The notes beneath the pieces are model-generated. The model did no database searches and was not told where the DNA came from. It saw only the letters and a program-made list of their open reading frames with translations. From NCBI GenBank assembly GCA_002840095.1, contig PGZL01000004.1, forward strand, positions 1 to 64,000: DNA of 64,000 bases, given 5' to 3'. Both the position numbers and the translations under genes were made by a program. Positions 35,569 through 45,661 of the stretch are shown piece after piece. This stretch comes from Gammaproteobacteria bacterium HGW-Gammaproteobacteria-1. GTDB taxonomy: Bacteria; Pseudomonadota; Gammaproteobacteria; Thiohalomonadales; Thiohalomonadaceae. Each line of letters begins with the position of its first letter. The first letter of the stretch is position 1.

Positions 35569-36165
35569 GTGTCCGCGCCTGTTCAACTCATCGTTGGTCT
35601 CGGCAATCCCGGGGCCGAGTACGAACAGACGCGGCACAACGCCGGCTTCTGGTTTGTGGATGCCGTGGCGCGCAGCGCCGGTGGCAGCCTCAAGAACGAA
35701 TCGAAATTTCACGGCGAGGCGTGCAAGGTACGCCTCGACGGTCACGAGGTCTGGCTGCTCAAGCCGCTGACCTTCATGAACCGCAGCGGCCAGGCCGTGG
35801 CGGCGCTGGCGCGGTTCTACAAGATTCCCCTGGAAAACATCCTCGTCGCCCACGACGAACTGGACCTGCTGCCCGGTGTGGCGCGTCTCAAGCAGGGCGG
35901 CGGTCACGCCGGCCACAACGGCCTGCGCGACATCGGCAGTCTGATGGGCGGCAACAATTTTCTGCGCCTGCGCATCGGCATCGGCCATCCGGGACATGCC
36001 GGCCAGGTCACCGGCTTCGTGCTGGGCAAGCCGCCGCAGAGCGAGCGCGGCTTGATCGAAGAGGCCATCGCCGAGGCGCTGGCAACGCTGCCATTGATCA
36101 TGCAGGGCGAAATGGCGCGCGCCATGAACCGATTGCATTCAACCAAAGCGACAAGTTCCAAGTGA
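35569..36165 (+). CDS. pth: Peptidyl-tRNA hydrolase
   Basis: 198 aa, GTG start. Active-site His in [14 protein letters not shown], plus [33 protein letters not shown] and [13 protein letters not shown]. It recycles peptidyl-tRNA released from ribosomes. The last residues (TSSK and the stop) are encoded by the left arm of a heptad inverted repeat that continues to the ychF start, so the C-terminus has been shaped by the repeat. Confidence 0.96.
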   Translation: MSAPVQLIVGLGNPGAEYEQTRHNAGFWFVDAVARSAGGSLKNESKFHGEACKVRLDGHEVWLLKPLTFMNRSGQAVAALARFYKIPLENILVAHDELDLLPGVARLKQGGGHAGHNGLRDIGSLMGGNNFLRLRIGIGHPGHAGQVTGFVLGKPPQSERGLIEEAIAEALATLPLIMQGEMARAMNRLHSTKATSSK

Positions 36166-36226
36166 CAAGCGGCACCATGTTTTTGCCTTTGCTTGTTACT
36201 TGTATCTTGTAACTTGTAACTTGGAA
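36151..36226. repeat. Heptad inverted repeat G (CAAG family), pth-ychF junction
   Basis: The left arm (36151-36172) is ACAAGTTCCAAGTGACAAGC and lies inside the pth 3' end. The right arm (36192-36226) is CTTGTTA, CTTGTAT, CTTGTAA, CTTGTAA, CTTGGAA. The spacer is about 19 nt. The right arm ends 8 nt before the ychF ATG and includes the only GGA upstream of it. Confidence 0.85.
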
Positions 36227-36234
36227 CTGCTTCT

Positions 36235-37326
36235 ATGGGATTCAAATGCGGTATCGTCGGTCTGCCTAACGTCGGCAAGTCCACCCTGTTCAATGCCCTG
36301 ACCAAGGCGGGCATTGAAGCGGCCAATTACCCGTTCTGCACCATCGAGCCCAACGTGGGCGTGGTGCCGATGCCGGATCCGCGTCTGGAGGCGCTGGCGG
36401 AGATCGTCAAGCCGCAGCGCGTGCTGCCCACCACCATGGAGTTCGTCGACATCGCCGGCCTGGTGGCCGGTGCCTCCAAGGGCGAGGGCCTGGGCAACAA
36501 GTTCCTCGCCAACATCCGCGAGACCGATGCCATCGCCCACGTGGTGCGCTGCTTCGAGGACGGCAACGTGGTGCACGTCGCCGGCAAGGTCAGCCCGCTG
36601 GACGATATCGAGGTGATCAACACCGAGTTGGCCCTGGCCGACATGGATTCGGTGGACAAGGCCGTGCTGCGCGTGGCCAAGGTGGCCAAGAGCGGCGACA
36701 AGGACGCCAAGGCCAAGCTGGCGGTGCTGGAGCGGGTGAAGGCCCAGCTCGATGCCGGCAAGCTGGTGCACGCCATGGGCCTGTCGGAAGACGAACAGAA
36801 GCTGGTTTACGACCTGCACCTGCTCACCATCAAGCCCACCATGTACATCGCCAACGTGGCCGAGGACGGCTTCGACAACAATCCCTATCTCGATGCCGTG
36901 CAAAAGCTGGCGGCGGAAGAGGGCGCGGTGGTGGTCGCCGTGTGCGCCGCCATCGAGTCCGAACTGGTCGAGCTGGAAGATGACGAGAAGCAGGTGTTCC
37001 TGGACGAAATGGGACTGGACGAGCCGGGCCTGAACCGTGTCATCCGCGCCGGTTACAAGCTGCTCGGCCTGCAGACCTATTTCACCGCCGGCGTGAAGGA
37101 AGTGCGCGCCTGGACCATTCCCGTCGGCGCCACCGCACCGCAGGCCGCCGGCGTCATCCATACCGACTTCGAGCGCGGCTTCATCCGCGCCGAGGTGACC
37201 GCCTACGAGGATTTCATCAAGTACGGCGGCGAGCAGGGGGCCAAGGAGGCCGGCAAGCTGCGCCTGGAAGGTAAGGACTACATCGTGCAGGACGGCGACG
37301 TCATGCACTTCCGCTTCAACGTCTAG
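36235..37326 (+). CDS. ychF: Redox-regulated ATPase YchF (Obg-like)
   Basis: 363 aa, normal length. P-loop [14 protein letters not shown], switch region [14 protein letters not shown], the adenine-preferring motif in place of NKxD, a coiled-coil insert and a C-terminal TGS domain ([14 protein letters not shown]). An Obg-family ATPase binding ribosomes and linked to stress response. It follows pth and its 3' end overlaps a convergent GGDEF gene by 4 nt. Confidence 0.96.
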   Translation: MGFKCGIVGLPNVGKSTLFNALTKAGIEAANYPFCTIEPNVGVVPMPDPRLEALAEIVKPQRVLPTTMEFVDIAGLVAGASKGEGLGNKFLANIRETDAIAHVVRCFEDGNVVHVAGKVSPLDDIEVINTELALADMDSVDKAVLRVAKVAKSGDKDAKAKLAVLERVKAQLDAGKLVHAMGLSEDEQKLVYDLHLLTIKPTMYIANVAEDGFDNNPYLDAVQKLAAEEGAVVVAVCAAIESELVELEDDEKQVFLDEMGLDEPGLNRVIRAGYKLLGLQTYFTAGVKEVRAWTIPVGATAPQAAGVIHTDFERGFIRAEVTAYEDFIKYGGEQGAKEAGKLRLEGKDYIVQDGDVMHFRFNV

Positions 37327-38405
37327 GCCGACGCCTCCCGCCAGGTGTTGCGGCCGGCGTGCTTGGCCGCGTACATGGCGGTGTCCGCTGCCTGGATCAG
37401 CGCGTCGGGACTGGTACCGTGCACGGGGTAGCGGGCGATGCCGATGCTGGCGCCCAGCGTCAGGGTGCGGCCCTCCAGTTGCAGCGGGCGGCGCAGATCG
37501 TCGATGCAGCGCCGGGCCACCTCCGCGGCGGCGGATTCCGGGTAGGGCTCGTCGATGATCCAGATGAATTCATCGCCGCCGTGGCGCGCCACCGTGTCGG
37601 CCTGGCGCGCCAGCCGGCGCAGCCGCTCCGCCATCGCCCGCAGCACCGCATCGCCCTCCACGTGTCCCCATTCGTCGTTGATGGCCTTGAAGTCGTCGAG
37701 ATCGATGAACAGCAGCGCGAAGCGGCGCTGGTAGCGCTGCGCCTGATCCACCTCGGTCTTCAGCCGGTCATAGAGCAGAGTGCGATTGGGCAGGCCGGTG
37801 AGGGGATCGTACATGGCCTGCTGGCGCAGGGTTTCCCGCGACTGGCGTAGCGCTTCGTCGGTGGCGTGGCGGAAGTATTCATAGACGGCGCAAAACAACG
37901 CAAAAAACACGTAAGCCGCGCTCAGCAGCGACATCTGCAAAGTGCTCGGAGCGATGAAGGCGGCGCCGTTCGCCCGCAGCAGGGTCATGCCCACCAGCAG
38001 CAGGAGAAAGAACGCATTCCAGGCCAGCCCGGCGCGCAGCCCGGCGACGAAGAAGGTGACCAGGGGATAAAGCCCCAGCCAATAAGGGCCGCTGCCCTCG
38101 ATGCCGCCGTCGGCCACCAGGATGACGAACAGCGGCAGCAGGGCGGCCAGGGTGAGGACGTTGGCGCGCTCGATGCGCTCCTGCCGGCGCACGGCATGGA
38201 GGTTGTGCAGCGAGGCGAGGATGACCAGCGCCAGCGCACCGGCGATGGCCTCGTGGCCGAGGAAGAGATTGACCGGCAGCAGCAGCAGCGCCGCCGCCAG
38301 TCCCACCAGACTGGTGGCGTTGTGGAAGAAGATCAGGCGATAGGTCCGGGTGGCCCGATCCTGCTCCCCTCCGCCGGCGAGAAACAGCTGAATTTTCCGT
38401 AACAT
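37323..38405 (-). CDS. Membrane diguanylate cyclase
   Basis: 360 aa. About six N-terminal transmembrane helices (residues ~20-180) of no recognised sensory family, then a GGDEF domain (~200-355) with [28 protein letters not shown] and the intact active loop [11 protein letters not shown]. It should make c-di-GMP in response to a membrane or envelope signal. Convergent with ychF (4-nt overlap of the ends). One of four GGDEF proteins in the window. Confidence 0.9.
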   Translation of the reverse strand: MLRKIQLFLAGGGEQDRATRTYRLIFFHNATSLVGLAAALLLLPVNLFLGHEAIAGALALVILASLHNLHAVRRQERIERANVLTLAALLPLFVILVADGGIEGSGPYWLGLYPLVTFFVAGLRAGLAWNAFFLLLLVGMTLLRANGAAFIAPSTLQMSLLSAAYVFFALFCAVYEYFRHATDEALRQSRETLRQQAMYDPLTGLPNRTLLYDRLKTEVDQAQRYQRRFALLFIDLDDFKAINDEWGHVEGDAVLRAMAERLRRLARQADTVARHGGDEFIWIIDEPYPESAAAEVARRCIDDLRRPLQLEGRTLTLGASIGIARYPVHGTSPDALIQAADTAMYAAKHAGRNTWREASA

Positions 38406-38443
38406 CGCGCTGCCTTTGGGTTTCTTCAGGCCAGTTTATAGGG

Positions 38444-38472
38444 TTGACAGGAGGGGGGGAAGATTGGAGAAT
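38444..38472 (+). promoter_or_regulatory. Sigma-70 promoter for tRNA-Met
   Basis: Consensus TTGACA (38444-38449), 17-nt spacer, GAGAAT (38467-38472). The expected start near 38480 lies about 11 nt before the mature tRNA. A purine run (GAGGGGGGG) lies in the spacer. Confidence 0.6.
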
Positions 38473-38490
38473 GCCGCCTCTTCGCGCCAA

Positions 38491-38567
38491 GGCTACGTAG
38501 CTCAGCTGGTTAGAGCACAGCACTCATAATGCTGGGGTCCTCAGTTCGATTCTGAGCGTAGCCACCA
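38491..38567 (+). tRNA. tRNA-Met (elongator, anticodon CAT)
   Basis: 77 nt with encoded CCA. Acceptor GGCTACG/CGTAGCC, anticodon arm CAGCA-CTCATAA-TGCTG, T arm CTCAG-TTCGATT-CTGAG. The acceptor and D arms match elongator Met rather than tRNA-Ile(CAT). Confidence 0.96.
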
Positions 38568-38584
38568 TCTTACCTTCCGCAAGG

Positions 38585-38620
38585 AAAAAAAAGGGCCACA
38601 ATCGCTTGTGGCCCTTTTTT
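38585..38620 (+). terminator. Intrinsic terminator after tRNA-Met
   Basis: AAGGGCCACAA-TCGC-TTGTGGCCCTT, extended by A-run and T-run on the two sides, so it can work in both directions. It sits between tRNA-Met and the convergent SCO1 gene. Confidence 0.95.
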
Positions 38621-38648
38621 CGTTCTGCGTTCACGTGCCGTCTCTGCG

Positions 38649-39218
38649 CTAGAGAAAATCCCGAATCCGCGCCGCCATGTCCCTGGCCAGGATGCCGTGG
38701 GCGAACTTCACCAGCAGGCGGCCGTCGGGCGACATCAGGAACACGCCGGACGAGTGATCCATCTGGTATTGATCGGGCGGCATGCCGGGGACCATCACCT
38801 TTTCATAGCGGACGCGGAAATTCGCCGCGGTGCGGGCGATGAGTTCCGGCGTGCCGGTGAGTCCCACCAGGCTGGGATGAAAGTAGGCGACGTATTCGCG
38901 CAGCACCTGCGGTGTGTCGCGTTCGGGGTCCACGGTGATGAACAGGGGCTGGATGCGCGCGGCGTCGTCGCCCAGCAGCTTCAATGCCTGGGTGAACACC
39001 ATCAGTGCCGACGGACAGACGTCGGGACAGTGGGTGTAGCCGAAATAGATGAGCTGGAAGCGATCGCCGAAGTCGCGGTCGGTGACCATGGCGCCGAGGT
39101 GGTTCATCAGCATGAAACGGCCGTTGATCGGCGGCAACTCGTCCTGGGCGTGCAGCGTGGCCGGTGGCAGCGACAGCAGGGCGAACAGCAACAGTGGGCG
39201 GACTAGCGGGTGCAGCAT
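38649..39218 (-). CDS. SCO1/SenC family copper chaperone or thiol protein
   Basis: 189 aa from the ATG at 39218 with GAGGAGG upstream. Signal peptide (residues 1-24), then a thioredoxin-like domain with the SCO motif YFGYTHCPDVCPSAL (CxxxC) and the copper-ligand His in YQMDHSSGVFLMSPDG. Family knowledge: SCO proteins deliver copper to the CuA site of cytochrome c oxidase or act in redox defence. No oxidase gene is nearby. The next gene upstream is a small secreted Cys-containing protein in the same orientation. Confidence 0.93.
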   Translation of the reverse strand: MLHPLVRPLLLFALLSLPPATLHAQDELPPINGRFMLMNHLGAMVTDRDFGDRFQLIYFGYTHCPDVCPSALMVFTQALKLLGDDAARIQPLFITVDPERDTPQVLREYVAYFHPSLVGLTGTPELIARTAANFRVRYEKVMVPGMPPDQYQMDHSSGVFLMSPDGRLLVKFAHGILARDMAARIRDFL

Positions 39219-39237
39219 GGCGCCGGTTCCTCCTCTG

Positions 39238-39597
39238 TTACGGTTTGTCCGGCGCGAAGACGCGGTACAGGGCGCTGATGGCGCCGTCGACCTCGGCGGC
39301 GTAGGGGGCGCTCTGCGGGCAGGGGAGGTTTTTCTGCACCATCTCCATAAAGGATTTCCGCGTCGCCTCCTCATACAGCTCGCCCAGCTGGCTCACCTTG
39401 GGCACCGCCTCCACCAGCGCGTGCTTCAGGCGGCGCATGTCGGCGGTGTAGCCGCATTGCAGGGCGACGCCGTTCAGCTTGCCCAGGCGGATCACGGCTT
39501 CATGCTGCGTCGGTGTGAAGGCTTCGGCCGTGGCGGTGAGCAGGGCGCCGCACAGGGCGAGCGCGAGCACGGGCAGATTGCGGCGGCGAATATTCAT
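39238..39597 (-). CDS. Secreted Cys-containing protein, unknown function
   Basis: 119 aa with a signal peptide (residues 1-26, ending AEA). The mature part is helical and has two Cys (VALQCGYTAD and NLPCPQSAP) that could form a disulfide in the periplasm. It lies 19 nt upstream of the SCO1 start and is co-oriented, so the pair is likely cotranscribed and may share a copper or redox role. I do not recognise the family. Confidence 0.75.
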   Translation of the reverse strand: MNIRRRNLPVLALALCGALLTATAEAFTPTQHEAVIRLGKLNGVALQCGYTADMRRLKHALVEAVPKVSQLGELYEEATRKSFMEMVQKNLPCPQSAPYAAEVDGAISALYRVFAPDKP

Positions 39598-39728
39598 GGC
39601 GTCGGTGTTTTCATGGGCTGGGTGTGTGCTCTGACTTTAGCGTGAATGACGGCGGTGCTGCCACCGCGTGGGCGTCTGCTGCTACGATTAGTGGGGACTA
39701 TCGTGTCAAACCCCGTGGGGAGCCCGCC

Positions 39729-39989
39729 ATGATCAATGTCAAACGCCTGCTGCTGGACGTGCTCAAGCCGCACAGTCCCAATGCCCTGGAATTTGCCCGG
39801 GCCCTTGCCGAAACCGGGCCGGACTATCGCGTGCAGGTGAAGGTGCTGGAGGTGGACGAGAAGACCGAAACCCTGCAGGTGGAGGTCGCGGGCGGCGCAA
39901 TTGATTTCGAGCGCCTGCACGAGGCCATCGGCCAGTGCGGCGGTTCCCTGCACAGTATCGACGAGGTCGAGGTGACCGGCGGCGAGTGA
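39729..39989 (+). CDS. DUF211 family protein
   Basis: 86 aa from the ATG at 39729 with GGGGAG upstream. The whole length matches DUF211: MINVKRLLLDVLKPHSPNAL at the start and IDFERLHEAIGQCGGSLHSIDEVEV at the end, a ferredoxin-like fold. The family is best known from archaea, where it often neighbours VIT/CCC1-like membrane proteins, as here (13 nt upstream of the next gene). A regulatory or metal-sensing role is suspected; none is proven. Confidence 0.85.
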   Translation: MINVKRLLLDVLKPHSPNALEFARALAETGPDYRVQVKVLEVDEKTETLQVEVAGGAIDFERLHEAIGQCGGSLHSIDEVEVTGGE

Positions 39990-40002
39990 GGAGACGCACG
40001 GC

Positions 40003-40577
40003 ATGAACGTCCTGGGGCAGGCGCGCCTGTGGCTCAACCTCACCCGTTCGCACGGTATTGCGCGCCGCTATTTCGTGGTCAACGGCTTCGACGGCGGGCT
40101 CACCATGCTCGGCCTGAACATGGGGTTCTGGATCAGCGACGCGAGCGATCTCGAGGTGGTGCTCAACGCCTGCCTGGGCGCGGCCATCGCCCTGGCCGTG
40201 AGCGGCGTCAGCAGCGCCTACTTGAGCGAAGCGGCGGAGCGGCGCAAGGCCCTGAGCGAACTGGAGGAAGCCATGGGCAAGGACCTCGGTGCCAGTGCCC
40301 ACGGCCGCGCGGCGCGCTGGGTGCCGCTGCTCATCGCCCTGGTCAACGGCGCCGCCCCCCTGCTCATTTCGTTGTTCATCCTCTCGCCGCTGTGGCTGGC
40401 CCGGGCCGGCGTCGCGCTGCCGCTGCCGCCGCTGCTCGCGGCGCTGGGCTGCGCTTTCTTCGCCCTGTTCCTGCTCGGGGTGTTCCTCGGCCAGGTCTCG
40501 GGCCGGCACTGGCTGGGCAGCGGCGTACAGACCCTGCTCATCGCCCTGCTGACCGCCGGACTGGTGCTGCTGCTCGA

Positions 40578-40581
<4 letters not shown>
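40003..40581 (+). CDS. VIT1/CCC1-like (TIGR00267-type) membrane protein
   Basis: 192 aa with four to five transmembrane helices. Start motif SHGIARRYFVVNGFDGGLTMLGLNMG resembles the VIT1/CCC1 helix-1 FDG motif; a central charged region (EAAERRKALSELEEAMGKDL) parallels the metal-binding insert of that family. Such proteins carry Fe or Mn in eukaryotes and bacteria. It overlaps the P-type ATPase start by 4 nt, and the DUF211 gene is just upstream, so the three form one operon. Confidence 0.8.
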
Positions 40582-43214
<2,633 letters not shown>

Positions 43215-43250
43215 GGAACGGTTCGAAATACCAGGAAAACAGCTGTTATC

Positions 43251-43380
43251 TCGCCAAGACGCCAAGTACGCCAAGTACGCCAAGAAATGATATGCCGTGC
43301 TCCCGCGCCACCTCTGCCAGGGGTATCGCGTCGCCGACCTTGTTTTTATGTCTACTTCGCGCCTTGGCGTCTTGGCGAGA
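43251..43380. repeat. Inverted repeat K (CGCCAAG nonamer family)
   Basis: The left arm (43251-43288) is CGCCAAGA, CGCCAAGTA, CGCCAAGTA, CGCCAAGAA. The right arm (43358-43380) is CGCGCCTTGGCGTCTTGGCGAG. The spacer is about 69 nt, longer than in the other repeats. A one-armed relative occurs at 49806-49835. Confidence 0.75.
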
Positions 43381-43383
43381 AAT

Positions 43384-43443
43384 CACTGATGTGTTGTGTA
43401 TCAGTGGACAGCGCTTCGGAGCTGTCGGCGGGCACGGCCCGCC
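43384..43443. repeat. Chain of three perfect hairpins
   Basis: CACTGAT/ATCAGTG (43384-43390, 43400-43406), GACAGC/GCTGTC (43407-43412, 43421-43426) and GGCGGGC/GCCCGCC (43427-43433, 43437-43443) follow one another with no gap. They lie downstream of the P-type ATPase and of the end of the cyclic-nucleotide protein gene, so they could terminate either transcript or be an untranslated RNA. Confidence 0.6.
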
Positions 43444-43479
43444 CTATGGTATGCGGAACTGTGCGCAGGCCGGTTGTTG

Positions 43480-43953
43480 TTACAAATGCTGATCCAGCCC
43501 GCGCGCCTTGAGGCCCCAGGCAAGGATGGAGAACAGTTTGCGGTTGGTGTTGCGCAGGCGCCCGACCAGGGCGGTGATCAGATCGCGCAGTACGGCGTAG
43601 CCCTGCTCCGGGTGGCGGTCGAGAAAAGCCAGCAGGCGTACGCCGTCGAAGGCGACGAGGGCGCATTCGCTCACCGCCATCACCGAGGCGGAGCGTTCCT
43701 GGCGATCGAACAGCGCCAGTTCGCCGAACACCTCGCCGGCCTCCAGGTCGCACACGCCGGGATGGATGTGACGTCCCTCTTCCAGTTCCAGATCGGCAAT
43801 GATGCGCACCGTGCCGCGTTCGATGAGAAACAGCGTCTCGGCCGGCTCGCCCTCACGGAACACGAACTCGTTGGCGCAGAAGTCCATGCGGCGCCAGTCC
43901 GCGCCCTCACGAAACTCCGGGTGTTGCAGCAGGCTGTGCAGGGGATGTTGCAT
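43480..43953 (-). CDS. Cyclic-nucleotide-binding-domain protein without DNA-binding domain
   Basis: 157 aa that is nearly all one cNMP-binding beta-roll: FVFREGEPAETLFLIERGTVRI, GEVFGELALFDRQERSASVMA (phosphate-binding cassette) and a short C-terminal helix (ITALVGRLRNTNRKL). Unlike Crp/Fnr regulators it has no helix-turn-helix. Such proteins are often small sensor partners. The cassette ends RSAS rather than the strict RxAT, so cAMP or cGMP binding is uncertain. It lies downstream of selO in the same direction. Confidence 0.8.
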   Translation of the reverse strand: MQHPLHSLLQHPEFREGADWRRMDFCANEFVFREGEPAETLFLIERGTVRIIADLELEEGRHIHPGVCDLEAGEVFGELALFDRQERSASVMAVSECALVAFDGVRLLAFLDRHPEQGYAVLRDLITALVGRLRNTNRKLFSILAWGLKARGLDQHL

Positions 43954-44016
43954 CGGAGGCCGTCCACGCTGGTGGGGTGATCCGATTATTAGCCCAATGG
44001 CTGGGGTTTTCCAGCC

Positions 44017-45501
44017 TCAGGACGAGCAGCTGATGGTGAGGCGGCGGCCCCAGTCCGGCGGCGGCGCGGCGTAGGCCGCCAGGTCGGGGTGTTCGTCAAA
44101 GGGCGCCTGCAACAGGCGCAGCAGGCGGCCGATTTCGTCATAGTCGCCCTGTTCCGCCCGGCTGATGGCCTGCTGCGCCAGGTAGTTGCGCAGGATGTAC
44201 TTGGGATTGACCCGGTCCATGGCCTGCCGCCGCGCCGCGTCGTCGCTCTGTTCGGCGCGCAGGCGGGCGGTGTAGGCGGCGGCCCAGCGGTCGTAGGCGT
44301 CCCGTTGCAGGAACAGGTCGCGCAGCGGCACGTTGATCGCCTCTGCGGCGCTGTCGCAGCGGCCCAGGGCGCGGAAGAAGCCGGTGTAGTCGACATGGTC
44401 GGCGGCCAGCAGTCCCAGCAGTTCTCCCATCAGTGCCGCATCGCCGGGCTGCGTGTCGCGTAGGCCGAGCTTTTCCGCCATGGCGGCGTGGTAGTGGCGC
44501 GCGTAGATCTCCTGGTATTCCCCCAGCACCGCATTGGCCCGCTCCGCCGCCGCCTGCGGTGTGCCGTCCAGCAGGGGCAGCAGTGCCTGCCCCAGGCGGC
44601 TCAGGTTCCAGTGGGCGACGGCGGGCTGGCGGTCGAAGGCATAACGCCCCTGGTAGTCGGAGTGGTTGCAGATGAGGCCCGGATCGTAGTCGTCGAGAAA
44701 GGCATAGGGGCCGTAGTCCAGGGTGAGGCCGAGGATGGACATGTTGTCGGTGTTCATCACGCCGTGGGCGAAGCCCACCGCCTGCCATAGTGCGATGAGG
44801 CGGGCGGTGCGTGCGGTCACTTCGCGGAACAGGGCGAGGTAGCGGTCGTCCTCGTCGCCCAACTGGGGGTAGTGGTGCTCGATGACGTAGTCGGTCAGGC
44901 GGCGCAGGGGCTCGAACTGCCGGCGGTAATAGAACACCTCGAAGGAGCCGAAGCGTACGTGGCTGGGCGCCAGGCGCACCAGCAGTGCGCCCTTTTCCAG
45001 GGTTTCGCGCCACACCTCCTCGTCGCTGCCGAACAGGCACAGGGCGCGGGTGGTGGGGATGCCGAGGCCGTGCATGGCCTCCCCGGCCAGGTACTCGCGG
45101 ATGCTGGAGCGCAGCACGGCGCGGCCGTCGCCCTGGCGTGAATAGGGGGTGAGGCCGGCGCCTTTGAGCTGCATCTCCCAGCGTTCGCCGCGGCTGTTCT
45201 GCACCTCGCCGAGCAGGATGGCGCGGCCGTCGCCCAGCTGCGGCACGTAATGGCCGAACTGGTGGCCGGCATAGAGGGCGGCCAGGGGTTCGCTGCCGGG
45301 CAGCGGCGCGGCACCGGAAAGATAGCGGGTGAATTCGGGCCGCTGCGCCTCGGCCGGGTCGAGGTCGAGCAGGGCCGCCGCCGCCGGGTTGAAGCTGAGC
45401 AGGCGGGAACCTTCCAGGGGCGTCGGCCGCAGGCGGGTGTGGAAGGTGTCCGGCAGGCCGGCATAGCTGTTGCTGAAGTGGAGCTGTTCGAGGGTGCGCA
45501 T
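44017..45501 (-). CDS. selO: SelO protein adenylyltransferase (AMPylase)
   Basis: 494 aa from the ATG at 45501, with GAGG directly upstream. Pseudokinase fold: LYAGHQFGHYVPQLGDGRAI, LKGAGLTPYSRQGDGRAVLRSS (the flipped ATP site) and GVMNTDNMSILGLTLDYGPYAFLDDY. The C-terminus SCSS carries the redox Cys that is selenocysteine in some homologues. Family knowledge: SelO AMPylates proteins and links to oxidative-stress protection. It is a stand-alone gene here. Confidence 0.94.
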   Translation of the reverse strand: MRTLEQLHFSNSYAGLPDTFHTRLRPTPLEGSRLLSFNPAAAALLDLDPAEAQRPEFTRYLSGAAPLPGSEPLAALYAGHQFGHYVPQLGDGRAILLGEVQNSRGERWEMQLKGAGLTPYSRQGDGRAVLRSSIREYLAGEAMHGLGIPTTRALCLFGSDEEVWRETLEKGALLVRLAPSHVRFGSFEVFYYRRQFEPLRRLTDYVIEHHYPQLGDEDDRYLALFREVTARTARLIALWQAVGFAHGVMNTDNMSILGLTLDYGPYAFLDDYDPGLICNHSDYQGRYAFDRQPAVAHWNLSRLGQALLPLLDGTPQAAAERANAVLGEYQEIYARHYHAAMAEKLGLRDTQPGDAALMGELLGLLAADHVDYTGFFRALGRCDSAAEAINVPLRDLFLQRDAYDRWAAAYTARLRAEQSDDAARRQAMDRVNPKYILRNYLAQQAISRAEQGDYDEIGRLLRLLQAPFDEHPDLAAYAAPPPDWGRRLTISCSS

Positions 45502-45661
45502 GGCCTCGACATGGCGGCGCCGTCCAGGGCATTCAACCATGGTGTCGGTGCGGCTATGTGCCGTCGTCCGGTATTTCCTTAGTTTTGTGGTCTAGTATTT
45601 TTCTACTGACCTTCCTGTTCCTGCACAGGGGCAAGGACGCCCGATCACGGAGGGGATCGCC

